Assembly (NCBI RefSeq): GCF_002953135.1
Contig: NZ_CP026372.1
Span: 3,645,501 to 3,709,500, forward strand
Direction: 5' to 3'
Length of the DNA: 64,000 nucleotides
DNA from: Sphingobium sp. SCG-1
GTDB lineage: Bacteria; Pseudomonadota; Alphaproteobacteria; Sphingomonadales; Sphingomonadaceae
Part shown: piece after piece, positions 42,136-50,701 of the stretch
Layout of the letters: each line of letters begins with the position of its first letter
Numbering within the stretch: position 1 is the first letter of the stretch
Notes under the pieces: model-generated
The model's input: only the letters and a program-made list of their open reading frames with translations
Database searches by the model: none
What the model was told of the DNA's origin: nothing
Translations under genes and position numbers: made by a program

Positions 42136-43014
42136 ATGATCTCCACCACCATGCCACCGCATATTGTGACTCGCTTCGCACCCAGCCCTACCGGACGCCT
42201 TCATATCGGGCATGGCTGGTCCGCGCTGATGGCGCATGATCGGGCGCGAAAAAATGGCGGCGTGTTCCGCCTGCGGATTGAGGATATCGACGGCGCGCGC
42301 AGCCGGGAGGAGCATGTCACAGGTATCATCGAGGATTTGGCGTGGCTTGGGATTACATGGGATGGCGAGGTCGTCCGACAATCGGACCGGCTCCCCGTCT
42401 ACGCCGCTGCGCTCGACCGGCTGAAAGCGATGGGACTGGTTTATCCCTGCTTCTGCACCCGTGCCGATATTGCCGCATCCGCCTCCGCGCCGCACGGACC
42501 CGAAGGCGCGATCTATCCCGGAACATGTCGGGCTTTGCCGCTGGCCGAACAAGTCGCCCGCTTTGAGACGACGCCGTGCGCCTGGCGGATCGACATGGCG
42601 AAGGCAGTGGCATTGGTGGGCCGCCTTACGTGGGAGGATGCCGGCCACGGCACGATTCTGGCCGACCCTCTGGGGGCAGGCGATGTCGTGCTCGCGCGAA
42701 AGGATGCGCCGACCAGCTATCACCTCGCCGCCACTGTGGACGACGCGGCGATGAAGATCAGCTTCGTGCTGCGCGGTCGCGACTTGATGGGGGCGACCGA
42801 CATTCACCGCCTCTTGCAGGCGCTGCTCGATTTGCCGACACCGCTTTACCGGCACCATAGCCTGCTGATCGGCCCGGACGGCAAGCGCCTCGCCAAGCGG
42901 AGCGGCGGCATTCAATTGGCGGAAATGCGCGATGCGGGCGTCGATCCGGCGCGGCTTCGCGACGATCTTCGACGCGGTGTGTTTCCGGTTGGAATTTCGG
43001 TGCGGGATACCTAG
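42136..43014 (+). CDS. gluQ: Glutamyl-Q tRNA(Asp) synthetase
   Basis: 292 residues, a truncated class I GluRS without anticodon-binding domain. The HIGH motif is H23-H26 (RLHIGHG), and the KMSKS-like loop is GKRLAKR. The zinc ligands of this subfamily are present: C105, C107, Y127 and C131. It charges glutamate onto the queuosine base at position 34 of tRNA(Asp). Interestingly, a queuosine-precursor transporter (yhhQ) is also in this window. The gene leads a tight run with the HIG1 and adenosyltransferase genes (9- and 10-bp gaps). Confidence 0.94.
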   Translation: MISTTMPPHIVTRFAPSPTGRLHIGHGWSALMAHDRARKNGGVFRLRIEDIDGARSREEHVTGIIEDLAWLGITWDGEVVRQSDRLPVYAAALDRLKAMGLVYPCFCTRADIAASASAPHGPEGAIYPGTCRALPLAEQVARFETTPCAWRIDMAKAVALVGRLTWEDAGHGTILADPLGAGDVVLARKDAPTSYHLAATVDDAAMKISFVLRGRDLMGATDIHRLLQALLDLPTPLYRHHSLLIGPDGKRLAKRSGGIQLAEMRDAGVDPARLRDDLRRGVFPVGISVRDT

Positions 43015-43023
43015 ATTGCAGTC

Positions 43024-43260
43024 ATGAACACATTCCTCGTCATCCTCATCATCGCTGCGGCGATCGCGACGGTCGTCATGCTGGTGCGTGGCGTCGTCAC
43101 CTTCCTGAAGACGACGGAGGAGGAACTGAAATCCGGCAACGCCGGTCCCAGCGCGTCAAGTCTGAAACAGAACAAGATGATGTTTGCCCGCGTGGGCTTT
43201 CAAGCAATCGCGGTCCTGCTTGTCGCGATCCTGTTGTTGATGAACGGCGGCAGCCAATAA
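43024..43260 (+). CDS. Two-helix HIG1-domain membrane protein
   Basis: 78 residues. Helix 1 lies at about 4-25 (FLVILIIAAAIATVVMLVRG) and helix 2 at about 56-73 (FQAIAVLLVAILLL). The segment between contains NKMMFARVGFQ, the HIG1 (hypoxia-induced gene 1) signature. Bacterial and mitochondrial HIG1 proteins assist cytochrome oxidase assembly; a respiratory role here is inferred. It sits 9 bp after gluQ and 10 bp before the cobalamin adenosyltransferase gene. Confidence 0.9.
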   Translation: MNTFLVILIIAAAIATVVMLVRGVVTFLKTTEEELKSGNAGPSASSLKQNKMMFARVGFQAIAVLLVAILLLMNGGSQ

Positions 43261-43270
43261 GGCTGTCGAT

Positions 43271-43840
43271 ATGGTAAAGCTCAACCGCATCTACACGCGC
43301 ACTGGCGATGCAGGCACGACCGGCCTCGTCGACGGCTCACGTGTACCCAAGCACGACCTGCGCCTCGCCGCGATGGGCGACGTTGATGAAGCGAACAGCG
43401 CAATCGGCCTTGCGGTGGTCGCTTTGGGTAAGGCACCCGAAGCGCATGACTTGCAGATCATTCAAAACGATCTGTTCGACTTAGGCGCCGATCTCGCGAC
43501 GCCCGGCGAGGACTTTACGCCCGGACCGATGGCGCTTCGGATCGTGCAGAGCCAGGTGACACGCCTGGAACAGGACATCGACGCGATGAACGAGAGCCTC
43601 GCGCCGCTCAACAGCTTCATCTTGCCCGGTGGGTCGCCTGCGGCTGCGGCGGTGCACCTTGCCCGCGCCGTCGTCCGGCGCGCCGAACGCAGCGCAACCC
43701 TTGCCGCGCAAAGCATGTCCCTTAATCCGCTTGCGCTGGCCTACATCAATCGCCTGTCGGACTATTTTTTCGTGCTCGCGCGCCGCCTGAACGGGAATGG
43801 TTCCACTGATATAAAATGGGTTCCGGGTGGATCCCGCTAA
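43271..43840 (+). CDS. Cob(I)alamin adenosyltransferase, PduO type
   Basis: 189 residues. The N-terminal ATP-binding loop YTRTGDAGTTGLVDGSRV and the conserved RRAERSATLA helix identify the PduO-type five-helix trimer. It transfers adenosyl from ATP to cob(I)alamin, making adenosylcobalamin for enzymes such as methylmalonyl-CoA mutase. The last helix is RLSDYFFVLARRLN. It completes the gluQ-HIG1-ATR group; the next gene starts 109 bp later with a different role. Confidence 0.95.
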   Translation: MVKLNRIYTRTGDAGTTGLVDGSRVPKHDLRLAAMGDVDEANSAIGLAVVALGKAPEAHDLQIIQNDLFDLGADLATPGEDFTPGPMALRIVQSQVTRLEQDIDAMNESLAPLNSFILPGGSPAAAAVHLARAVVRRAERSATLAAQSMSLNPLALAYINRLSDYFFVLARRLNGNGSTDIKWVPGGSR

Positions 43841-43949
43841 CGCCGTCACAGCGTCATTGCGCCTACATAATTATTGCCTAGACGGAACATAAATGAGGCC
43901 TCAGGCGCTTTGTGGCCTGCAGAGCGGATGACCGCATGGGGAGTGGCCA

Positions 43950-45215
43950 GTGACGGTATATTGGCAGGCAGAAGCACCATCGGCTCTCGCGCGCCAGTTC
44001 AAGTCCGTCCGGAGTCTTAGCGAAGCCCTCGCTCATCCGCTTTCAGATGCCGACGCAACGGCGCAGTCCATGGACGACGCGTCCCCAGCCAAATGGCACC
44101 TTGCCCACATTACCTGGTTCTTCGAAACATTCGTCCTGCGCGACCATGTTGCGGGACACATACCCTATGATCCCGCCTTCGCTTTTCTGTTCAACAGCTA
44201 TTATGAAGCGGAAGGCGCGCGCCATGCGCGGCCATCACGCGGACTGCTGACGCGGCCTTCGCTGGCGCAGATTTTCGCTTATCGTCGCCATGTTGATGCG
44301 GCGCTGACTCAGGCAATGCCGAACCTGCGTTCGGAAGCTCTGGCGCTGATTACCTTGGGCCTGCATCACGAGCAGCAGCATCAGGAATTGCTGCTCACCG
44401 ACATATTGCACCTCTTCGCGCAGAACCCGCTCGATCCGGCGGTTTGGGACGCGCCGAGCGCCCTTCCCGCCCCCATGCCTGAGCCAATAAAATGGGTCGC
44501 CGGCCATGAAGGAGTGGTTGAGATCGGCCATAATGGCGAGGACTTCGCGTTTGACTGTGAAGGCCCCCGCCACAGCACGATCCTGACGCCGCACGCTCTT
44601 GCCAACCGGCCCGTCACTAATGGCGAGTGGCTGGAGTTCATGGGCGACGGCGGATATGCCGATTCGCGGCATTGGCTGTCCGACGGCTGGGCATGGGTAC
44701 AACGGGAAGGCATCGTCGCGCCACTTTACTGGCGCAAGGACGAGCAGGGATGGTCGCGCTTCGGTCATGACGGCCGCCGTCCGGTAAACCCCGCCGCACC
44801 TGTTGCGCACATCAGCCTGTACGAAGCCGACGCCTATGCAAGCTGGGCGGGCGCACGACTACCGACAGAGCCGGAGTGGGAAAGCGCGGCGCAGGCGCTC
44901 GATCCTCATTCCGGCAACCAACTCGATACCGCGCGATGCCCCCGCCCCCGTGCCTGTGAACAGAGCGACGGTCTTGCTCAGATGTTCGGCGACGTTTGGG
45001 AATGGACCGGAAGCGCCTATCGTCCCTACCCTGGCTTCAGGACCGCAGAAGGCGCCGTGGGCGAATATAATGGCAAGTTCATGTCTGGCCAGTTTGTTCT
45101 GAAAGGGGGTAGCTGCGCCACACCGCGTGGCCATATGCGCCCATCCTACCGCAACTTCTTCTATCCGCATCAACGCTGGCAGTTCACCGGCGTGCGGCTC
45201 GCCAAGGATCTTTGA
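43950..45215 (+). CDS. egtB: Ergothioneine biosynthesis protein EgtB
   Basis: 421 residues. A DinB-type domain at about 10-165 supplies iron ligands near H53 (WHLAH) and in HHEQQHQE (H140, H144). A formylglycine-generating-enzyme-like domain follows (NGEWLEFMGDGGYADSRHWL, ARLPTEPEWESA, LFGDVWEW-type segment, NFFYPHQRWQFTGVRLAKD). EgtB is the non-haem iron sulfoxide synthase that joins hercynine to a thiol donor using oxygen. It overlaps or abuts egtD, which makes hercynine. Genes for EgtC or EgtE are not here, so the last steps are encoded elsewhere or use another enzyme. Confidence 0.95.
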   Translation: MTVYWQAEAPSALARQFKSVRSLSEALAHPLSDADATAQSMDDASPAKWHLAHITWFFETFVLRDHVAGHIPYDPAFAFLFNSYYEAEGARHARPSRGLLTRPSLAQIFAYRRHVDAALTQAMPNLRSEALALITLGLHHEQQHQELLLTDILHLFAQNPLDPAVWDAPSALPAPMPEPIKWVAGHEGVVEIGHNGEDFAFDCEGPRHSTILTPHALANRPVTNGEWLEFMGDGGYADSRHWLSDGWAWVQREGIVAPLYWRKDEQGWSRFGHDGRRPVNPAAPVAHISLYEADAYASWAGARLPTEPEWESAAQALDPHSGNQLDTARCPRPRACEQSDGLAQMFGDVWEWTGSAYRPYPGFRTAEGAVGEYNGKFMSGQFVLKGGSCATPRGHMRPSYRNFFYPHQRWQFTGVRLAKDL

Positions 45216-45220
45216 CGCTT

Positions 45221-46180
45221 ATGCTGGCAACACTTGATCGTCCCGCGACATCATCAACTGTCGACCCCGCCTTCCGCCGCGATATCCTCTCGGGCTTTTC
45301 GCAAAGGCAGAAGACGACCTCAGCCCGCTGGTTCTACGATCATCGCGGATCGGAGCTTTTCGAGCAGATTACCGAACTTCCAGAATATTATCCGACCCGC
45401 ACGGAGACCGCGCTGCTCGCCCAATATTGTCGTGACATCGGCGAAGTGACAGGGGCGGGTCGCGCCGTGATCGAATTCGGCGCAGGGAGCGCGATCAAGA
45501 CCCCGCATCTGCTTTCTGCAATTTCCCCTGCCGCCTATGTGCCCGTCGATATAAGCGGCGACTTTCTGCGTGAGAGCAGCGCCGCCCTCGCTACGCGATT
45601 CCCTGGACTCCCTGTCGTGCCCGTGGAGGCGGATTTCACCGGACCAGTCACCTTGCCGCCGTTGGTGGCGGACATGCCGAAGCTCGGCTTCTTTCCCGGA
45701 TCGACCATCGGCAACATGATGCCGCGTGAGGCCGTGGATTTATTGCGCGCAATGAAGGAGTCGCTCGGCAACGGCGCAATGCTGTTGATTGGCATGGACC
45801 GCGTAAAAGATATCGATGTGCTGATCCGCGCCTATGACGATGCACAAGGCGTGACTGCGGCGTTCAATCACAATCTCCTGGCGCGAATCAATCGCGAATT
45901 GGGCGGCACAATTCCGCTTGATGCGTTTCGCCATCGTGCGATCTGGAATGATAGCGCCGCCCGAATAGAAATGCATCTGGAGGCGAAACACGGCGTAGCG
46001 TTCATGATAGATGGCGTGGTGTTCGCAATGGAAGCAGGCGAGACCATCCACACCGAAAACAGTCACAAATACGGCCCGGGCGACGCACGCTTGCTCCTGC
46101 GCGCTGGTGGTTGGGAGCCAATGGACGAGTGGATCGACGCAGGCGATCAGTTCGCAATCCTGCTGGCCCGGTCCGCCTGA
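45221..46180 (+). CDS. egtD: L-histidine N-alpha-methyltransferase EgtD
   Basis: 319 residues. SAM-binding EFGAGSAIKTPHLLSAISPA and histidine-binding PVDISGDFLRESSAALATRF and MLLIGMDRVKD mark EgtD, which trimethylates histidine to hercynine. The family includes the NSHKYGPGD-like tail seen here. A TTG at 45212 overlapping the egtB stop is in frame; ATG at 45221 is preferred, 5 bp after that stop. With egtB this gives the core of the ergothioneine pathway, an antioxidant thiol route known in some proteobacteria. Confidence 0.95.
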   Translation: MLATLDRPATSSTVDPAFRRDILSGFSQRQKTTSARWFYDHRGSELFEQITELPEYYPTRTETALLAQYCRDIGEVTGAGRAVIEFGAGSAIKTPHLLSAISPAAYVPVDISGDFLRESSAALATRFPGLPVVPVEADFTGPVTLPPLVADMPKLGFFPGSTIGNMMPREAVDLLRAMKESLGNGAMLLIGMDRVKDIDVLIRAYDDAQGVTAAFNHNLLARINRELGGTIPLDAFRHRAIWNDSAARIEMHLEAKHGVAFMIDGVVFAMEAGETIHTENSHKYGPGDARLLLRAGGWEPMDEWIDAGDQFAILLARSA

Positions 46181-46276
46181 ACGCCGCGCATTGTCCGTCA
46201 ACTCTATCATTTTTGCATAGCCTCATCATTGTCCCGCCGGTAGAGCGCCGGAGAACATTCACAATGGGGAACGGCC

Positions 46277-47146
46277 ATGCAGACAGTCGGTATCATTGGC
46301 GCAGGACAGATGGGGGCCGGAATTGCGCAGGTCTCCGCGCAGGCAGGATATGACGTCCTGCTGGCCGATGTCGATGTCGCACGCGCGCAGGCAGGGAAAG
46401 ACGGGGTAGCCAAACAACTGAAGCGCCTCGTCGAGAAGGGCAAGCTGGACGCAGCCGCGTGCGACACGGCCATCGACCGGATCACGCCGGTCGGCGATTA
46501 TAGCGCGATGGGTCAGGCTGGCCTGATTATCGAAGCTGCGACGGAGCGCGAAGACATCAAGCGCGTCATTTTCGCCAAGGCAGCGGAGGTGCTCGCGCCA
46601 GACGCGGTGCTTGCGACCAACACCTCGTCCATCTCGATCACCCGGCTCGCACAGGCGTCATCCGACCCCAGCCGCTTCGTCGGCATCCACTTCTTCAATC
46701 CCGTACCCCTGATGGGGCTGGTTGAAGTGATCCGCGGTTTGGCCTCCAGCGACGCCACGATCAAAGTGGCGAGCGAGTTCGCTGCGAAGGTGGGCAAGCA
46801 GGTGGTGCTGGCGAAGGATAGTCCCTGCTTCGTCGTGAACCGTATTCTCCTGCCGCTGCTGAATGAGGCATTTTTTGCTGTGGGCGAAGGCGTAGGATCG
46901 GTGATCGATATCGACCTTGGCGTGAAGCTCGGCCTTGGTCACCCGATGGGGCCGCTTACGCTGGCCGACATGATCGGGCTGGACACTATTCTGGAAATCC
47001 TGCGTGTCCTGCAGCAGGATTTCGGCGATCCGAAATACCGCCCTGCCCCGATCCTCGTCAAATATGTCGAAGCGGGCTGGTATGGCCGCAAGACAGGGCG
47101 TGGGTTTTATGATTATTCCGGGCCAGAACCCGTGCCGACGATCTGA
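46277..47146 (+). CDS. 3-hydroxyacyl-CoA (3-hydroxybutyryl-CoA) dehydrogenase
   Basis: 289 residues, a stand-alone NAD-dependent enzyme. The Rossmann loop GIIGAGQMGAGIAQ at about 5-18, the catalytic histidine in VGIHFFNPVPLMGLVEVIRG, and the C-terminal dimer domain (SPCFVVNRILLPLLNEA, GRGFYDYSG) match PaaH/Hbd. It oxidises 3-hydroxybutyryl-CoA or similar acyl chains; butanoate, PHB or phenylacetate pathways are all possible and no partner genes are adjacent. It is 96 bp after egtD, with its own leader. Confidence 0.93.
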   Translation: MQTVGIIGAGQMGAGIAQVSAQAGYDVLLADVDVARAQAGKDGVAKQLKRLVEKGKLDAAACDTAIDRITPVGDYSAMGQAGLIIEAATEREDIKRVIFAKAAEVLAPDAVLATNTSSISITRLAQASSDPSRFVGIHFFNPVPLMGLVEVIRGLASSDATIKVASEFAAKVGKQVVLAKDSPCFVVNRILLPLLNEAFFAVGEGVGSVIDIDLGVKLGLGHPMGPLTLADMIGLDTILEILRVLQQDFGDPKYRPAPILVKYVEAGWYGRKTGRGFYDYSGPEPVPTI

Positions 47147-47173
47147 AGCGGCGAGCGCGGCGGATCGAAAGCC

Positions 47174-48496
47174 TTACCGCCGCGCCACCAGCAGCTTATC
47201 GATCTTTCGTCCATCCATGTCGACGATCTCGAAGCGCCATCCCTGATCGTCGAAATGCTCGCCGATCTCGGGCAGATGCTTCAGCACCCACAGCGCATGA
47301 CCTGCGACAGTCGCGTAGTCGCGTTCTTCCGACAGATCGATGCCGATGCGGTCCGCCAGCAGGTCGATCGGCATCTGACCCGACACCAGCAGACTCCCGT
47401 CCTCGCGCTCGACCACATCAGGTTCATCATGCAGATCGCGGTCCGACGCGAATTCGCCTGCGATGGCTGAGAGTAGGTCGGCAGGCGTCAATATCCCCTC
47501 GAAATGCCCATATTCGTCATGGACCATGACCATGGGCACATCGGCGCGGCGCAGCACTTCCAGTGCGTCCATGGCATCCACCTGATCGGGCACGACTTCG
47601 GCGCGCCGCATCAACGCCTCAAGATCGAGCGTCTCTCCCCTGAATAGCGCCGACATGATGTCGCGGGCCTGCACAATGCCGATGATGTCCTCGACCGAGC
47701 CTCTGCCCACAGGCAGGCGTGTGTGTGGCGTTTCGAGCAGCCGGTCGCGAATGGCCTGCGCATCGGCGCCAATGTCGATCCAGTCTACGTCCATGCGCTG
47801 CGTCATCACCTCACGCACCGGCCGGTCGGCCAGTCGCACGACGCCCGAGATGATGGCGCGTTCGCTTTCTTCAATGACGCCCGACTTGCTCGCTTCGGCG
47901 ACGATCAGGTGCAGTTCCTCCGCCGTCACATGACTCTCCGATTCCCGGCTCATGCCAAGAAGACGGAAGATAAGCGCGCTGCTGCTGTCGAGCAGCCAGA
48001 CGATCGGCGCGGTAATCTTGGACAACCAGATCATCGGGCGCGCCATGATAACGGCGATAGGCTCGGGCGCGCGCAGAGCGAACTGCTTTGGCACTAACTC
48101 GCCAATAATAAGCGAAGCATAGGTCGTCACGCCGATCACCAGCGCAAAGCCAATCGACTGCGCCGTCTCGGGATCAACGCCTAGCCGCGCAATCCGCGCG
48201 CCGACCGGCCCACCAAGGCTGGCTCCGGAATAGGCGCCTGCCAGGATGCCGATCAATGTAATGCCGATCTGTACGGTCGAAAGGAATTTGCCGGGGTCCG
48301 CTGCCAGTGAGAGGGCGAGCGTGGCGCCAGTGCTGCCACCTTTCTCCAGCCCCTGCAGCCGAGGTTTACGCGCCGATACTATCGCCAGCTCCGACATCGC
48401 GAACACGCCGTTCAGCGCGATCAATGCAAGGATGATAACGACATCCACCCAGGGAAAGGGCGTCAGCGGGGGAAGCGTGAGAGGGGGATTGGCCAT
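47174..48496 (-). CDS. CorC/HlyC family transporter-like protein (CNNM + CBS)
   Basis: 440 residues. The N-terminal CNNM/DUF21 membrane domain has about four helices (VDVVIILALIALNGVFAMSE, VQIGITLIGILAGAYSGASL, GFALVIGVTTYASLIIGELV). A CBS pair lies at about 225-345 (VMTQRMDVDWIDIGADAQAI, VMVHDEYGHFEGILTPADLL), and a CorC/HlyC domain ends the protein. Related proteins transport or regulate Mg2+/Co2+, and the old name hemolysin is misleading. It diverges from the OmpA-lipoprotein gene across 144 bp. Confidence 0.94.
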   Translation of the reverse strand: MANPPLTLPPLTPFPWVDVVIILALIALNGVFAMSELAIVSARKPRLQGLEKGGSTGATLALSLAADPGKFLSTVQIGITLIGILAGAYSGASLGGPVGARIARLGVDPETAQSIGFALVIGVTTYASLIIGELVPKQFALRAPEPIAVIMARPMIWLSKITAPIVWLLDSSSALIFRLLGMSRESESHVTAEELHLIVAEASKSGVIEESERAIISGVVRLADRPVREVMTQRMDVDWIDIGADAQAIRDRLLETPHTRLPVGRGSVEDIIGIVQARDIMSALFRGETLDLEALMRRAEVVPDQVDAMDALEVLRRADVPMVMVHDEYGHFEGILTPADLLSAIAGEFASDRDLHDEPDVVEREDGSLLVSGQMPIDLLADRIGIDLSEERDYATVAGHALWVLKHLPEIGEHFDDQGWRFEIVDMDGRKIDKLLVARR

Positions 48497-48570
48497 GGCG
48501 GTCGCTCCCCTATTGCAGGGATTCTGTCTATTTCACAACAGCAACCTCATTGCCCGTTCAGTTCGATAGT

Positions 48571-48595
48571 GGAACAAGGACTATCATAGGTTGTT
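48571..48595 (+). promoter_or_regulatory. EcfG-type promoter candidate for the OmpA lipoprotein gene
   Basis: GGAAC (48571-48575) and TGTT (48592-48595) are 16 nt apart; this also fits GGAAC-N17-GTT exactly. It lies 45 bp before the start codon, and the gene encodes an envelope protein of the type often under EcfG control. Confidence 0.5.
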
Positions 48596-48640
48596 TATCG
48601 CCGCATCCAGGCGGCACGACCGCGACAAGAGGGAACGAAC

Positions 48641-49321
48641 ATGATGCATATCTCGCACCGCATTCTGGGGAACGCCGGACTTGGCGCGATGCTTCTAACT
48701 GCCGCCTGCACGACTGATCCGAACACGGGTGAACGCACCATTTCAAAGGCTGCGATCGGCGGCATCGGTGGCGCGCTGGGCGGCTATGTGCTGGGCGATC
48801 TGGTCGGCGGTCGTCGTGACCGGACCGAGAAGATCGTCGGCGCGGGCATCGGGGCGTTGGCGGGCGCGGGCGTCGGCGCGTATATGGACGCGCAAGAACG
48901 CAAGCTGCGCGAGGAGACGGCGGGATCTGGTGTGGACGTGATCCGCGACGGCGACAACCTGCTGTTGCGTATGCCATCGGGCATCACGTTTGCCTATAAC
49001 GACGCAGCCGTGCAGCCGCAGTTCCAGCCAACTCTCAATGATGTCGCGTCGGTGCTGGCGCAATATCCCAAGACCTACATCGACGTGTATGGCCATACCG
49101 ACAGCGACGGATCGGACGCCTATAATCAGACGCTTTCCGAACGCCGCGCGACGTCCGTCGCCAACTATCTGAACAGCAAGGGCGTGCAGTCTGCGCGCAT
49201 GGCTACTCGCGGTTATGGCGAAACGCAGCCCATCGCCTCGAACGCCACCGAAGAAGGCAAGGCCGCCAACCGCCGTGTCGAGATCAAGATCGTGCCGGTA
49301 ACGGAGAATGATGTGCGGTGA
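48641..49321 (+). CDS. OmpA-family lipoprotein with glycine zipper
   Basis: 226 residues. The lipobox LTAAC puts the lipidated cysteine at residue 23. Gly-zipper segments (IGGIGGALGGYVLGDLVGG, VGAGIGALAGAGVGAYM) lie at about 38-86. The OmpA-like peptidoglycan-binding domain at about 105-222 has YIDVYGHTDSDGSDAYNQTL and RGYGETQPIA. This YiaD-like architecture is distinct from Pal at 9360. The Gly zippers may insert into or multimerise at a membrane. Translation starts at MMHISH; an EcfG-like promoter lies upstream. Confidence 0.93.
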   Translation: MMHISHRILGNAGLGAMLLTAACTTDPNTGERTISKAAIGGIGGALGGYVLGDLVGGRRDRTEKIVGAGIGALAGAGVGAYMDAQERKLREETAGSGVDVIRDGDNLLLRMPSGITFAYNDAAVQPQFQPTLNDVASVLAQYPKTYIDVYGHTDSDGSDAYNQTLSERRATSVANYLNSKGVQSARMATRGYGETQPIASNATEEGKAANRRVEIKIVPVTENDVR

Positions 49322-49421
49322 AGAAGCTTTGAAATATCGGCCGCTGGTGAAATAGCGGTCGATGCCCTTATGCGGTTGCCGAAGCGACCGCCACGTTCGT
49401 CATCCTTATTACCCTTGCCGT

Positions 49422-50039
49422 TCAGAAACTCGCCTTCAACCCGTCAATCACGAACTGTGCCGCCAGCGCCGCCAGCAGCACGCCAAGCAATCGGGTAATA
49501 ACCGCCTCGATCTTCTGCCCCAGCAGCTTCATGATCGGTCCCGCCGCCAGCAGCGAAATCAGCATCAGGAGTAGCACCGCCGCCATTGCAGCGAGCACCA
49601 CGATTCGCTGCATCGTCCCATCGGCGCGCGACATCATCAGCATCACCGTCGCAATCGATCCCGGTCCAGCGATCATCGGCATCGCCATCGGAAAGACCGA
49701 CACATCCTCGACTTCGGGCGTGTCCACAATCTTTTGCGCACGGTCCTCGCGGCGCTGCGTACGCTTTTCGAACACCATGTCCATCGCGATCAGGAACAGC
49801 ATGATACCGCCCGCGATCCGAAAGCTGTTGAGATCGATGCCCAGAACGCCAAGCAATTGCTTGCCCCATAAGGCGAATACCAACAGGATGGCGGTGGCGA
49901 TGAAGACCGCGCGGATCGCCATCGAGCGCCGTTGCAGGTCGTTTGCGCCGTGGCTGAGGCTTGCGTAGATCGGGGCGCAACCTAGCGGGTCGATGACCAC
50001 GAACATGGTAACGAAGGCGGAGAGGAACAGCTCGGTCAT
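49422..50039 (-). CDS. MarC family integral membrane protein
   Basis: 205 residues with six hydrophobic segments, beginning LFLSAFVTMFVVIDPLGCAP and including IRAVFIATAILLVFALWGKQ, SFRIAGGIMLFLIAMDMVF, MPMIAGPGSIATVMLMMS and LLLMLISLLAAGPIM. The P-L/G-C-A-P and AGPGSI motifs are MarC/YchE signatures. Despite the name, MarC is not itself linked to multiple antibiotic resistance; the role may be amino-acid export or unknown. The start overlaps the upstream gene's stop by 4 bp. It is the last gene of the yhhQ-argB-yggT-folD-hypothetical-marC run. Confidence 0.92.
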   Translation of the reverse strand: MTELFLSAFVTMFVVIDPLGCAPIYASLSHGANDLQRRSMAIRAVFIATAILLVFALWGKQLLGVLGIDLNSFRIAGGIMLFLIAMDMVFEKRTQRREDRAQKIVDTPEVEDVSVFPMAMPMIAGPGSIATVMLMMSRADGTMQRIVVLAAMAAVLLLMLISLLAAGPIMKLLGQKIEAVITRLLGVLLAALAAQFVIDGLKASF

Positions 50040-50701
50040 GACACCGAGGCCGCCACATCGTCGGTCAGAACAGTCTCAAATGCGCCGTTCACCATCAGCG
50101 ACACCGTGACGCGGCGCGATTTGTCGGCACGCACTTCCGTGCTCCATTTGAGACTGCCATCATCCGCGCTGCCGATGCCGGGCGTCGGAATTGGCTTAAT
50201 GGCAGGTGCAGGAGGGGGTGCCGGACGCATACCACGCAGACAGGAAGCCATCCTGGTCGTTATAAAGTCCGGCGCATCGCGCGGCACCTTCAACGTGTCG
50301 CCATGGTCCAGCACCCAGTACCAGCGGCCCTTGCCGTCGCGCCGCCAGATCGTCGTGAAGTAGCCGTTGCTGCCATCGGATCGTTGCCATGCGCCGGTCG
50401 TCACGCCTATACTGCCGTCGCACGACATCATCACTTTCTGCGGCTGCCACTTGACTGAAGCAGGCGGATCCTTGCGCCCTTTGAGCCATGTCTGCGCGTT
50501 GACCATGTCGGGCACGAACATCACTGCGTCCTTGGCCGCCGTGGCGCGGAAGGCTGTCCATTGCCCTTTTTCCTGCGCCAACCGATTGAACGCGATCTCC
50601 GCCGCGACGACTGCGCTAGGATTGGCGGACAGCCGCATAGGTGGCCGCGCTGCCTGCGCACTGCCCGCAATCAAAAACAGGGCAAGTGCGAGGCGCTTCA
50701 C
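50036..50701 (-). CDS. Secreted hypothetical protein
   Basis: 221 residues with a signal peptide ending GSAQA (residue 17). Residues 25-150 resemble a DUF4440/SnoaL-type NTF2-like fold (AEIAFNRLAQEKGQWTAFRA, TAAKDAVMFVPDMVNAQTWL, YFTTIWRRDGKGRWYWVLDH). Aromatic residues line a likely pocket. A Pro-rich linker (APPPAPAIKPIPTPG) follows, then a small beta tail. Function unknown; export to the periplasm is expected. It overlaps folD by 4 bp and marC by 4 bp, which strongly implies coupled expression. Confidence 0.8.
   Translation of the reverse strand: MKRLALALFLIAGSAQAARPPMRLSANPSAVVAAEIAFNRLAQEKGQWTAFRATAAKDAVMFVPDMVNAQTWLKGRKDPPASVKWQPQKVMMSCDGSIGVTTGAWQRSDGSNGYFTTIWRRDGKGRWYWVLDHGDTLKVPRDAPDFITTRMASCLRGMRPAPPPAPAIKPIPTPGIGSADDGSLKWSTEVRADKSRRVTVSLMVNGAFETVLTDDVAASVS

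Noticed and set aside
43883..43910. Another GGAAC site, upstream of egtB, as EcfG promoter
   Set aside because: At 16-17 nt spacing the -10 is GCGC/CGCT rather than (C)GTT, so the match fails.
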